Of a DNA stretch of 64,000 bases, positions 31,264 through 42,662 are shown in pieces; position 1 is the stretch's first letter; every line of letters begins with the position of its first letter. The notes below the pieces were generated by a model. That model had not been told where the DNA came from. It was given only the letters and a program-made list of their open reading frames with translations, and did no database searches. The DNA is from Ciborinia camelliae (Eukaryota > Ascomycota > Leotiomycetes > Helotiales > Sclerotiniaceae). The stretch lies in assembly GCA_025890175.1 (NCBI GenBank), contig JANPYM010000012.1, positions 913,388 to 977,387 on the forward strand, given 5' to 3'. The position numbers and the translations under genes were made by a program.

Positions 31264-34200
31264 TCTTCTGAGCAGAACCAGAAACCCAGAAACAAGAGTT
31301 CCGATATCCCATACATAGAATCAAAACTTTTGATGAGTAAAGAATATAGACTCTAGGATCAGAGTACTATATCTAAGCTCTTCAAATACGGGAGCTCTAC
31401 GAAAACTGAGCCATACGGCATCTACAGGGACCATTCCATTTTCTGATGATTACTAGCACGAATATAAGTAATGAAATGAAGCGCAAGATGGTACAACGTT
31501 ACCGAACTAGAATGAACAAAGTACGAAGCTGATACCGAACTACTCTTTAATTAAAGATGGGACGTCGTTGTAACCCGACGTACTAGGTGTGGAGGACAGG
31601 AACTATGATTTCGAGGAAATGTCACACAACGACGTAAAATGCTAGTTTAGGAAGGAAACTTTGGCTACGTTTTGTCAAGGCCCTAATACTTTTACCCGTC
31701 ACAAATCTATTTTTGATTAGCGGCCAGTTCTATGACGGGATGATATGATCTAGAGATGTAATAAGGCTCAACAACTCCGAGGATTTTGTTGACTCGTTCA
31801 TCCCGTGGCACTGCCCCATTAGAATTGCAAGTCTACTAGGCTACGACGGATCCTCTCCCCCTTCTATCAGACGCCGAGAATTTTCTGATAACTACACAAA
31901 CCTTATAATTCAACGACCAGGAAACTCAGAATTACCAAACTAAAACACCAAGTAGTGGTGTGCCATCTCGACCATTACATATTTGTCCGTGGGTATGTAT
32001 GATGCATATGAGATTTTTGCACCGTTTCTTTGAATATCCACGTACATTGTTTCGATGACGGATATTCGCAAGACCTTTGGGGCATCTATTTGTGAAGTGT
32101 GGGGCCAGTATACCATCAATACGAGTATATGCAACATATCAAGTTTACGCGAACCGCACCTCGACATATCCCCTGGACCATCGAATCTTTTCTAAATGTC
32201 TAGGTTCAATTAAGCATCTTGTATTCCCCACTAGAGCTTTAGAGTATTGTAAATTTTAGTAACCTCCCCGATTACAAAAGAAATCTACAGCTCTGATTCA
32301 GTTGGCACCTTGAGCTTCCTACCGACATTAGCCCTCTTATACTAAAGCCGAGATAAACTTTCATCAAATCACAATCATAATAAGCGTGTTGTTGAACATC
32401 TTACTTTAGGTGCGAAGGAGATTTTGTCCATTTGTAAGATTTTTTAGCTAAGGCCGCATGTACGATTCACTAGTATCGCGATACTGATGGTCCAAAATAT
32501 CTATATAACATGAATTTCGTGGCCAGCAAAGAATCTTCCTCATGCAGGGAGTCGAATTCGACATATAAGGCGCTTGATAAGGATTGAGGGCTTCTATTTA
32601 TACACTCCTACTCCGAGTACGTTCGATGGTGTAAGGAGTTCACGGAGTACGGTGGAGCTGGGGAGGGAGAGAGATATGCTACTATGTGTACGATGAGGGA
32701 GGTACTGATGTCGGATTTTGGGATTAGGGAGGTAGATGAGGAGATGGTTTTCGGGGGAGGAGATTGACATCGGAAAAATTTGACAAATTCGATAGAGGGC
32801 ATGGCGTGGCCATTAAGAATTAAGAGTGATAGCACCAGAACGTTGCCCATTTCGATGATTTCGGCCAGGGGTAGCCGCTTAGGATGGGCAGTGATAGTGT
32901 AAGGACTTTGATTAGTTCTGCAGGTTCTTTGGGGTGTCCGAATGGAAATATGGTTTGGGTATTTGGGTATTTGGAACGCTTTTTTCTTAAAATTGCATGA
33001 AATTGGCTGGGAAAACGGATCAAGTGGATTTTGGCGTTCTGAGAGGAAGAAGGAAAGGAGTTTAGTTAAAAGGAGTTTTATTCATGGGAATAAAATGTAA
33101 GTTCATACATAGAAGGAAGTCAAGAAACTAAAACGAAAGAAAGATGAAGTTGTATACTAGTCGAACAGAAAAAAGAAAATACTTAAATTTTAATACTGTA
33201 CTCCATTCAGTCTCAGTCATTTACTTAAAGTACCATCTAAAAACACAACAAAATTCCAGAAGCCTGAAAACTTAACAGGTGGGGTCCTTGAAAAGGCTCA
33301 CCGGGAGCTAATAGATAGATAGAAATACATGGAAAACCCAAACCATCCAATCAATCAATAACCATCCCAACCCCCCCAAAAGCAAATCGATGAATCCATT
33401 AAACAGAAATTTCTACCACCGATGCTTAAATGGTGCTTAAAAATCTATGAACTCAAAAGACTATCTAGGTATCTATCTAGTAGGTATCCAACCACGAGAG
33501 AAAAATATCAACAGCAACCGAAGATTCCCCAAACTCACTCGCTTATATCGTTAGTGAGTGTCACTAACTGGTAGGTAGGTACCTATGCTACGCACGCTAC
33601 TCAGAATCTAACGCTCAGATCAAATTATGCTCAGCCTGAAACAAGATGTTGATATTTTCCACATGGATTGAAAGCTAATGAATGAATGAATGAATGCGAA
33701 AGCTAGTAAATGCTGAAATGAAACGTGGAGAGTATGAGAGTGCCGAGAGTGCCGAGGGTGATGAGGGGTACTCGGGGCTCTTTTGTTGTTGATACCTAGG
33801 GTATAGAAATGCTTTCTTCGAGAAGAACTTGGTGGATGGATGGATTTATGGATAGGAATTTGGGAATGTGGGATGGAGGTAGATATGGGTAGGTGTTGTG
33901 CGCAAATAAAGGGTCTGGATTTGGTGTTTAGAGTTTTGGAATGGATGCCAGTGGGAAAGTGGAAAAGTGGTACTGTAGGTATAGGTAGGTAGTATTTGGA
34001 TTCGAGGATCAATGTATGGGACGGATGAAGATTTGTAGGTCGACCTAATATTTCTCAAATGGTGTATTCACGATAATGGCAAGCCATGCATAGAAATCAG
34101 CACGATAGATAAGATCCAATACGTTCTTGCATTACTCATACATCACTACTTAGGTAAGTATTTGTGATAGCCAGCCATAATACTTGATTATATGTAGATA

Positions 34201-34405
34201 GCCAGCTATCTTATTATCTATCCGTCCCGATTCGAAGGAACCTCTATAATATAACCATCATTCTCATTATTGCACTTATGAAGTATGTAGACTTCTGCAC
34301 CGCATAATAGGTATTTTTGAATCTCGAATGCCAAAAACGCCACTTCTCTCATTATCCCTCCACATTAACACCCTCTCTAGCATATCAGAAAAGATCTCCA
34401 TCCCC
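31264..34405. other. large intergenic region
   Basis: About 3.1 kb with no supportable gene on either strand. Short repeats occur: TGAA runs near 33676-33696, GGATGGAT near 33833-33842, and TAGGTAGGTA words near 33570 and 33984. Confidence 0.5.
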
Positions 34406-35215
34406 TTAGAGTGCAAACGCGATAGGAACACCGACGGCGGCGATCATACCACCCCGAGCCAATCTCCTAGTGCTAGAGCCAGTGTATGTCGCAGGTACTC
34501 CAGTCGACGTACCATTTAGCCCATTGCTCGTAGTATTTGAATAGCCCTCATTGCTGCTGGCAGCAGGGCCATCCAACGAGGTGAAGTTTGCACAAGTGAT
34601 CCTCGTCTTGTTCGCAAAGTGCACAGTCACCGAAAGGTTTCCAAAGAAAGATCCCGAAGTAGGGAGTGTGGATGTGAATTCATCGACATAAGCAGTTTGG
34701 AAAGGATCGCTACTGATCTTGCCGTGTTTGCCAGCGAGATCGCCGACCTGACATGTTTGTGGGAGAGAAGGGTCGCAGGCGGGCACTTCTCCACGGAGGA
34801 AGGGATCCAGGTGGGCGAGGGTGCCGGTGCAGTTTCCGTCGGTGGGGACAGGGTGCGCGTGGATGTGGTAGGCTGGGTGGGGTTAGCGCGGGATGGAGAG
34901 AAATGTGCGTGATGGGAAGTACTTACAGAATGGTCCACCACTGGTGGGCAGGTTGGAGAATCCGACGTTAAATTGGATTCCAATACCATCGGGGTTTGCC
35001 TTAGCAGAGACGGAGCCTTTGACGTTACCGCGTGGGTCACTTGGGTTGAAGAACTGTGTCTCTGGAAGTGTGGCAACGTAGATTGGAACTACGGGGTTGT
35101 TTTCGGGGATGGTGGCATTACCCAAAGTACCGGTTACTGGATCTGTTGTGGTTTGCGCATTGGCAACACCGACTAGAATGGCCGCAAGGACTGATGGGAT
35201 CACGTTTGAATACAT
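34406..35215 (-). CDS. GPI-anchored extracellular superoxide dismutase, Cu-only type
   Basis: Exons 35215-34927 and 34872-34406 (GTAAGT donor, CACCCAG acceptor) give 251 residues. The junction creates GPFSYHIHAHPVP, the copper-binding HxH segment, which strongly supports the splice. Signal peptide at about 1-20 (IPSVLAAILVGVANA). Other probable ligands are His in CTGTLAHLDPF and His in SVTVHFANKTRITCANF; GDLAGKHGKI keeps the Asp/His region. The zinc-site His array and the electrostatic loop of classical Cu/Zn enzymes look reduced, as in Candida SOD5-like Cu-only enzymes. Cysteines that could form the subunit disulfide are present. The C-terminus is Ser/Thr/Asn-rich and ends in a hydrophobic GPI signal (MIAAVGVPIAFAL). 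Expected role: removing superoxide at the cell surface. Confidence 0.88.
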
Positions 35216-37960
35216 CTTGGTAGAGTGTAGATATTTGAATATATGCGGGACTTTCTTGTAAGATGTCCAGAAATATTCTTAAAGAAATTTGGGAGCGTAG
35301 AGATTTGGATATGTGTGAGGCTTTCTTGTAATGACGAGGAAACGATCTTAACAACTTATGTTGAACTGAAGAAGGAACGTTAGTATTCTCAAGGCTTTGT
35401 AAACATTCACATTAAAACACAGCCTTGTCTTAAAAAGGGTAGTGACATTAGATGTGAATGGTATTCAAGTGGAAACTTACCACAATCAAAGAGAATATTG
35501 AAATTGTTTGAAGAAGTTATTCTTATTCTTGTTCTTCCAAAAAAAAAAACAAAAGTGTATAATAAGTGACTGAATAGCTAGTGCGGAGGGGGTGAACAGA
35601 GGGATATATAAATTAGAGAGGCTGTGAATCATTCCAGCCTAAGGATTCACTTTTTCTCGCCTGGGTAAAGATCAACCCATACCTACCAGTGCCTCTGGCT
35701 ATCTAGGTTACACCGTGGGATGTACCCATGCCAGTGCCACAAAGCTTTTATTATTAGAGGCGTAGAATCGCCATAGGTGCGTATGACTACGTATGACTAG
35801 GTATCTGTAAGTGCAAGCGCAAGCGTTGAGAATAGTAAACCTTACCTAGGCTGAGGTTGTACGCGCTCCACTAAGGTTGTACGCCCTCCAAAAGAAACTT
35901 TGATTGAAGACCGGAAACTACGGCCATTCCCCGTGAACAAAAAACGATGGGTCCCGAAATATCAGTAATCAACCATTATGCCCGTTTCAATTTCAGTAGA
36001 GGGGGGTAAATTGTAAGGGATACAGTATATGCTTTCGGATCTTTCTACTTGATCTACCTACTTGATTCACCGTTTCATCGTTTCGTCGTTTCATCGCTAC
36101 GGCCCCCTCCTTTCAAAGTTTTGAGGTCGACGACCATATCAAAAGAAGGTGTGGTTGGTAAGTGTAGCATCAACATGTTGGTGATACCTGTAGTGCATAG
36201 TACATATCTCCTCCAACTGGTACAAACAATCATTTTTCATCCAGTAGTAACGTGAAATTGGAGATTTGATGTTGGAATTGTGATATTGTCATATTGATGG
36301 TATCCAATAGCATTGTGGTTGATATGTTGATCGAAACTCCCTTCATGGCTAAAAGAAGGTTTATACATATGTCGGGATTTGGGGTCAACATTAACTCACT
36401 AATTACTAATCAGGTACCTACCTACCTAGAGTAGTTAAGCTGTTCTTATGATTGAAACCCCTGAAAACCCCAAGCGTTTAGAACCCTGCGTCAATCATTC
36501 TGGGGCCCTACGAGTATTTGGGGAACGCTTTGATGGATCATGGTTGGTAGGATTATGGTTCCTATTATTTGTTAAGCTAGATGAGAATGTTCGTTGGTCT
36601 TAATTTCAAAAATAATGATATGGAAAAGAAATTGCAATATTGCTTTGTGTTTGCAAGTACCGCGCGCTACCTCGCTGTCCTTCTATAATTTCCTTACGAA
36701 TTGTATTACTTCACATAATTGTATAGTGGTGATATCTGTTGGCTGTCGGTGCCTGTGTTGGTACCACAGTAAGCGAATATGCAAGATGAGAGGCGCAGTC
36801 CTCAGTATGTACTATTCATAGTAGATGACTGCATATGCTGCCGCCAATACTACTGAATGAATTTTGGATTGTAAATAATTACCAAAGTTCGATACAAAGA
36901 GAGTTCTAAAGATACTGACTAGGCTAATGCCGACTCCCGGGTCGATTCGCCATTAGGTCTTTCGATATATTAGCTTTTCGATACAACCAGTTATCAGACA
37001 GAGGCAGCGTTTCACGAACGAACCTTCTATCCGAGCGAATTGCGGGTTACGAGTGATATACGACCGGGCCTTCATCGTTCGAACTTCAAAGTTCGAACAA
37101 TGGTAGTTTGTGATTCAAGCTTTTGCAAAGTCCGTGTCAATCAATTCGGACTTTTTGACAGGAGGCTTGGCAAATATTTGCAAATCGATTTTATTCCAAG
37201 AAATCAGACCGTTTACGCACATTTAAGTGGTTGGTGATATTGGCTGAATAGAAGAACAACATTTGGGGACGCTTACAGCATTAAACTTTTCCTCGGCAAG
37301 AAGAAAGGGGGAATCTAGATGGACATCGGAGTTCACCTTACTGACGAGTTGTCATCACAAAACCAGACCTGCGATGTATGGAATTGAAATATATTATGTA
37401 TCAATAACTACATTACCAATTTGACCCTCTCAGTTCCAACGTGACTCTTCACAGTTTGCCTGTTCTCGATAGAGAAAAGTCTCTTAAAGGGATTTTTAGA
37501 TTTCTGTTTTAGATTCAACATCAATACATTAATTGCGTAATAAAATCTTAATATTTTGTTTAAATCAAAATTCGAAGAAAAATAAGAATAAAAACATTCT
37601 TTATAAAGTTGAACACTTTTCAATTTTTAATTTTAAAGTTTGATATAATCTTAAGTTTCTTTTGATTTTATATCTTTATTAAACCTTTTATAGTTTTAGT
37701 GCCTTTGAAATAATTTTTATTAAAAAGGTCAATCTAAGTGGACAAAGGGTAGGTTAGGTAATATGTTTGAATAAATATTACATGATTTTATTAATGATTG
37801 TTAAAAAAAGTCAAAAAAGTTAAGAGAAAGAAGAAACCGGTACTGGATGAAGTCCGGCCCGTATAATAATGTGCCAACAAGCCTACCGCAAAAGAGAGGG
37901 TGTCGAAAAAGGTTATAAATAAGCTATTAATAGTACCGTAAAAACCTACTTATAATTAAG
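35216..37960. other. gene-free region, AT-rich at its right end
   Basis: About 2.7 kb. The first part should hold the promoter of the superoxide dismutase gene. No gene was supported. A perfect 10-base inverted repeat lies at 37077-37098. From about 37390 the sequence turns strongly AT-rich up to the minisatellite. Confidence 0.5.
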
Positions 37961-38695
37961 GTTCGTAGATTCGTAGATTCGTAGGTTCGTAGGATCGGAG
38001 GGAGGAGGTAGGATTGGAGGGAGGAGGTAGGTTCGTAGATTCGTAGATTCGTAGATTCGTAGATTCGTAGATTCGTAGATTCGTAGATTCGTAGGATCGG
38101 AGGGAGGAGGTAGGATCGGAGGGAGGAGGTAGGTTCGTAGGTTCGTAGATTCGTAGATTCGTAGATTCGTAGGTTCGTAGAATCGGAGGGAGGAGGTAGG
38201 ATCGGAGGGAGGAGGTAGGATCGGAGGGAGGAGGTAGGTTCGTAGATTCGTAGATTCGTAGATTCGTAGATTCGTAGGTTCGTAGAATTGGAGGGAGGAG
38301 GTAGGATCGGAGGGAGGAGGTAGGTTCGTAGATTCGTAGATTCGTAGGTTCGTAGAATCGGAGGGAGGAGGTAGGATCGGAGGGAGGAGGTAGGTTTAGA
38401 GGGAGGAGGTAGGTTCGTAGATTCGTAGATTCGTAGGTTCGTAGAATCGGAGGGAGGAGGTAGGATTGGAGGGAGGAGGTAGGTTTAGAGGGAGGAGGTA
38501 GGTTCGGAGAAAGGAATTGTACGATTTTTAGGTTTTTAAATTTGTAGGTTCGTAGGTTTGTAGATTTGTAGATTTGTAGGTTCGTAAATTTGTAGGTTCG
38601 TAGATTTGTAGATTTGTAGGTTCGTAGGTTTGTAGATTTTAGGTTTTAGGTTTGTAGGTTTGTAGGTTGTAGGTTTGTAGATTTGTAAGTAAAAT
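37961..38695. repeat. compound minisatellite (8-bp ATTCGTAG and 19-bp G-rich units)
   Basis: Two unit types alternate in blocks: ATTCGTAG/GTTCGTAG (8 bp, in runs of up to about eight) and GATCGGAGGGAGGAGGTAG (19 bp, in runs of one to three). After about 38516 the array decays into ATTTGTAG/GTTTGTAG units, consistent with C-to-T change. The block is flanked on both sides by strongly AT-rich sequence. One small ORF over it is an artefact of the repeat. Confidence 0.95.
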
Positions 38696-39819
38696 AGATA
38701 TATAAATTTTGTTGTTGCTACCCCTATCACCCAATTAAATTATTTAATTTTGAAAATTTTAACAACTTTTTCAAAATTGCTTATTTCGGATTGGGCTTAT
38801 CAATTTTCCGATCAAAATTTATTACTTTATATATATATATTATAAATTTGAAGAATTTCGAGTTGAAAAATTAACGAAAAAATATACTTAATCAATTACT
38901 ATTATATTATTTATCATCTACTATTTATTATATTATAATTTATAAACTATAAACTACCATAATAAACTATTATAGTAATCTATAAACTATAACGTTTTTT
39001 ATTTTTAGTCTAGTTTTTTATAATAGGAAATCTTTTATATTAGGAAATGGAAGCGAGATTCCTTATATAAAATTTTATGCTGAAGTTTATTCATACGGAA
39101 CCTATATTACTCCGTGGTATCAGGGCCCAGGCCAGGAGATCCTTGAGTAAGCGAATTGATGCTTCCATTCTGTAAGAATTGAAATAAAGGGGGCAAACTT
39201 CAAAGAGATAGAGCTAAAGCATTTGAAATAATATAAATAATATCAAGTTGACAAGGTGACAAGTTGATAACTCGATACCTACTAAGTATCTGGTAGGTTA
39301 GACATCGTAGGAATTCATTTCCCCGGCAAAATATGTCACGAGGAAGAATTAGATAAAAGAATCCAGTACAGTACTCCCTCCAATGCCTCGGAATTTGGCT
39401 CTGCAAACAGAACTTGCGATGGCGTTTAGATACCCTCGTGATGAATGAATGACGTGTCTTTCAATCGCAAATGAATAGAAAGAGGTCGTCTAAACTCCAT
39501 TTCGAGGATCAAGAAAAGAGAATAGGTAATTACTGTCATGATTTATACATCGTGAGATTCGTGAGGTGAAAAACACGTTGGAAAGTTTCAATCAATTTGA
39601 CAAGTGTGAATCTTGCCCGGGCGAAGGAGGATTTTGTAGCTTCGCTAGTGCCAAGCCTTATTCTAAGCTCCGACTTGCCGACTTTCAACGACAGCTTCAA
39701 TTCCATCATCACCAACCACCAACCACCGACTCTCACAACTCTATCGGAACTCCGCAGAGCTCACCCCCTTTCATTCGCCGCACATATTCGCTCGTAAGGA
39801 AAACCTCAACAACACCAAG
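38696..39819. other. AT-rich island and intergenic region
   Basis: 38700-39060 is almost only A and T, with ACTATTATA and TATAAACTA words. It is followed by ordinary intergenic sequence up to the V-ATPase subunit f gene. A TGGTATCAGGGC word at about 39115 resembles a retrotransposon primer-binding site, but no long terminal repeat pair was seen. Confidence 0.45.
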
Positions 39820-40246
39820 ATGAAGCCCGTCGTAGGAGTAATGCAAGCTTGGTCTTGGTTCGTTCCCCCATTTGCTACCTAGTGTTTAGCCTTCATTAAT
39901 CTCTAACTATTATGCAGTATTGTCATCTCTGTATTTGCTATTGTCATCCTCTCCATTATCGGGGCTCTCTTCAAGAGCAATAACCACGCACTTTTGGGTG
40001 GAAAGGAGGACCCTGTAGATGGTGCTGCGGTTGCAGCTACGGTTTTTTCTGCTGTAGTTGTTTATGCGGTATGTTTGTTCAAGACTCTCAATGGTCCCGA
40101 TGGAGATGGTCATTCGTATATATCGGTTTCTCCCCAATGTGCAAGCTAATTTATGTGCCAATCGTTAGCTTTTCATCGTCGGCTGCGGTTTCCAAGCTTA
40201 CCTACATTTCCGCGAAAATCGACGCGGAGCGATTTCCCTTTCTTGA
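39820..40246 (+). CDS. V-type proton ATPase subunit f (RNASEK / YPR170W-B family)
   Basis: A tiny three-exon gene that is easy to miss: 39820-39857, 39918-40068 and 40169-40246, giving 88 residues, close to the yeast protein. It begins MKPVVGVMQAWSC, then the first membrane helix IVISVFAIVILSIIGALF, a polar loop with EDPVDGAAVA, a second helix TVFSAVVVYALFIVGCGFQAYL and a short basic tail (HFRENRRG). This layout and the ALLGG-EDPxDGxAVAxTV region match the V-ATPase V0 subunit f family, related to animal RNASEK. The first donor is GTTCGT, a weak form, but splicing there gives the conserved AWSC-I junction. The role would be in the vacuolar membrane proton channel sector. Confidence 0.88.
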
Positions 40247-41933
40247 TAGTCGACTAGCAACCATCGAAGGCATATATGAGATACGCATAGAGTTGCGGGA
40301 TTGATTGAACGGCGTATGGTGTTCGTTATTTTGGACCATTTGATCGATGGAACGTGTTTGAAGGAGTGCTATGGGGGAGGGGCATGGAATAGAATGATAA
40401 TTACTGGTAATTGATCATATGAACTTTCACGGAAGACTCATTCGAGGAGCAGATACTGGCAAACTTAATCACGCCCCTGACCTGTCTACGTATTCTCGGC
40501 TGCGTCTGGTTGGGTAATTATTGGCGACTTTCATAAAGGCCGTTGATTGGTTTCCCATCAATATGAGATTCACGGATTATAATCGGAGGAATATCCTATG
40601 ATTTTGCTGCGCGCAATTCTATTCTCTATTCAAGATCTCTTCACAGTCCTACATTTCCGTTATGTGCATTGTCGCAAGACTTCCATTCTATTACAATTCT
40701 TATCGTCCCCACTGTGTCGCCGGTACTGCTAGTCACCACTATTGGTATTTTTTCCAGGAGCAATTAGCTGAACTCTTGGCTATCATCATATCCTACGATC
40801 AAGTCAATCCTGTCAATTGTTTGGGATATAGTCTATGCTCTCTTGTAGCTAGCATAGCTCTAGTTTTAATCCCAAATTTGGCTCTTCGGAGGACTACATC
40901 AATATCAACAATTTGGCATAACCTGCAAGCATATTACCGCAGTCATGTTTCTATATCTCTCGTGCTCTCAAATGATATCAAGCCACCTTCTAGCTAAACT
41001 CGAGAATCCAAAGAAGTCGCCAATATGATGGCCACAAAGAGTTGAAAGCTTTGAAGCCTTGCTTTTCTCATCAATTGGGGTGGCCCCAAGTGAAGTGTTT
41101 GAGCATATTGGAGTGAATGGATTGATGTTGGCTTGTTCTATTATTAGATACTCATGGGCTTTCACTAAAAATAGTGATTGCGAATCGATTCACATAGGGT
41201 ATTTTGTGGAATAGGGGTTTGGATTGAATACCCAAAGATCAAATCAAATTCACCAATCTTCTGTTAATATTGTTATATATCTATGGTCTTGCCTGTTGCT
41301 TCTCATCTTTACAGCAAGATGATATAAGGACTGATATTTCCAGATCCTTATGGGCCACTTCACTCTGCTGTATGAGGCCATCCTCGACAATCATATCATT
41401 GTTATGCCTCATCTCTGTGATTTGATAAGGTCCAATATCTATATTGTTGGCCTGCCTCTGTCCACTTGTATAAGGCTATGCTCAATGATTGTACCATTGC
41501 TATCCTTCATCTTTGTAAGTGTTCCAATATCTACCTTGTCGGTGTACCTTCCCTGTCCAATCATTGTTATGCCTCATCTTTATCCCTCATCTTTGCAAGC
41601 CGATACGTCTCAATATCTACCTTGATGGCCTACCTCTGTCCAAGTTTTCCTTCACCTAGCTCCATCTCGTCAATAATAATACAAACCGCCCTTCCGATAT
41701 TCGGAACATAAACAACTTTTCAACTTCTATAAACTCTCTTCTCAAATTCCTCGATCTCTGCTTCCTTTCTTCCCAAAACAACAAACAATCCAACCTCTAC
41801 CTTTCCACTTCCAGTCAAACAACAACACTCCAAGTCCTTCAAACACACTCTTCCACTCTATTCCACAATTCAAACACCTCAATCCTTCAAAATCCTACCC
41901 TTTTCAACTCACCTCACCTACTTTACGGCCAAG
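40247..41933. other. intergenic, with tandem repeat and CT-rich leader
   Basis: About 1.7 kb upstream of the repeat peptide gene. No other gene was supported. It contains a three-copy imperfect repeat (41394-41645) and, from about 41700 to 41930, a pyrimidine-rich CA/CT stretch of the kind found before highly expressed fungal genes. Confidence 0.5.
41394..41645. repeat. imperfect tandem repeat, three units of about 75-90 bp
   Basis: Each unit contains CAATCATTGTTATGCCTCAT-like sequence, then CATCTTTG, then CCAATATCTACCTTGT and GGCCTACCTCTGTCC. Units begin near 41394, 41487 and 41561. They lie 300-550 bases upstream of the repeat peptide gene. Confidence 0.75.
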
Positions 41934-42662
41934 ATGCATTTCTCAACCGTCATCAAGCTCTCCATCCTCGCTTTTACCTCCTTCTGCATTGCAGCCCCCA
42001 CTCCTGTTACTGTCCCAATGGGTGCAGCTATTCAGTACGCTCGCGCTGTTCAGGATTCCCCAATCAACCTCATTCAGCTTCCTGAGAAGCGTGATGGTCC
42101 TATCGATCTCATTCAACTTCCGTAAGTGTCCATTGGTTCTTTTATCTCACATTCCTCAATCTCAAATTCATACTCCATGTATTTTCAACTTGATAATCTA
42201 TATTTTTGTTTCCTCGTGTTCTACTGCTGAAAACTGTCTTTGATGCGCGGTTGCTGACTTCGTGATTTTTTTAGTGAGAAGCGTGATGGTCCAATTGACT
42301 TGATTCAGCTTCCTGAGAAGCGCGATGGTCCAATCAATCTTTTCCAACTTCCAGAGAAGCGTCAAGATTCCCCAATCAACCTCGTTCAGCTTCCAGAGAA
42401 GCGTCAAGACTCCCCAATCAACCTCATCGAGCTCAGCAACCGCGAAACCCTCAAGTACAAGACCATCCGCGCCCGCAATGCTCAAGATGCACCAATCAAC
42501 CTCATCCAACTTGATGAAGGTGAAGTCTTGGCGGCCAGACAAAATGATTGTGGTTCTTCTCCTTTCCAAAACCCCGATTGCAGTGCCGGTACGGGCTTGA
42601 GTGTTCCTACTATTGCTGTTATGGCTATGGCTATGGCTATGGCTGCTATCATGATGGTTTAA
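41934..42662 (+). CDS. secreted Kex2-type repeat peptide precursor (KEP)
   Basis: Two exons, 41934-42121 and 42275-42662 (GTAAGT donor, TTTTTAG acceptor), give 191 residues. Signal peptide 1-20 (LSILAFTSFCIA). Then come seven copies of a 13-14-residue unit: DSPINLIQLPEKR, DGPIDLIQLPEKR twice, DGPINLFQLPEKR, QDSPINLVQLPEKR, then QDSPINLIELSNR and QDAPINLIQLDEG. The first five end in Lys-Arg (52-53, 65-66, 78-79, 91-92, 105-106), the cleavage signal of the Golgi protease Kex2, so several short peptides should be released. The core has no Tyr, Cys or Trp, unlike ustiloxin-type RiPPs or the usual alpha-pheromone. The C-terminus has two Cys and a hydrophobic tail (171-191) that may be a GPI signal. 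The intron falls between Pro and Glu of unit two. Function unknown. Confidence 0.9.
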
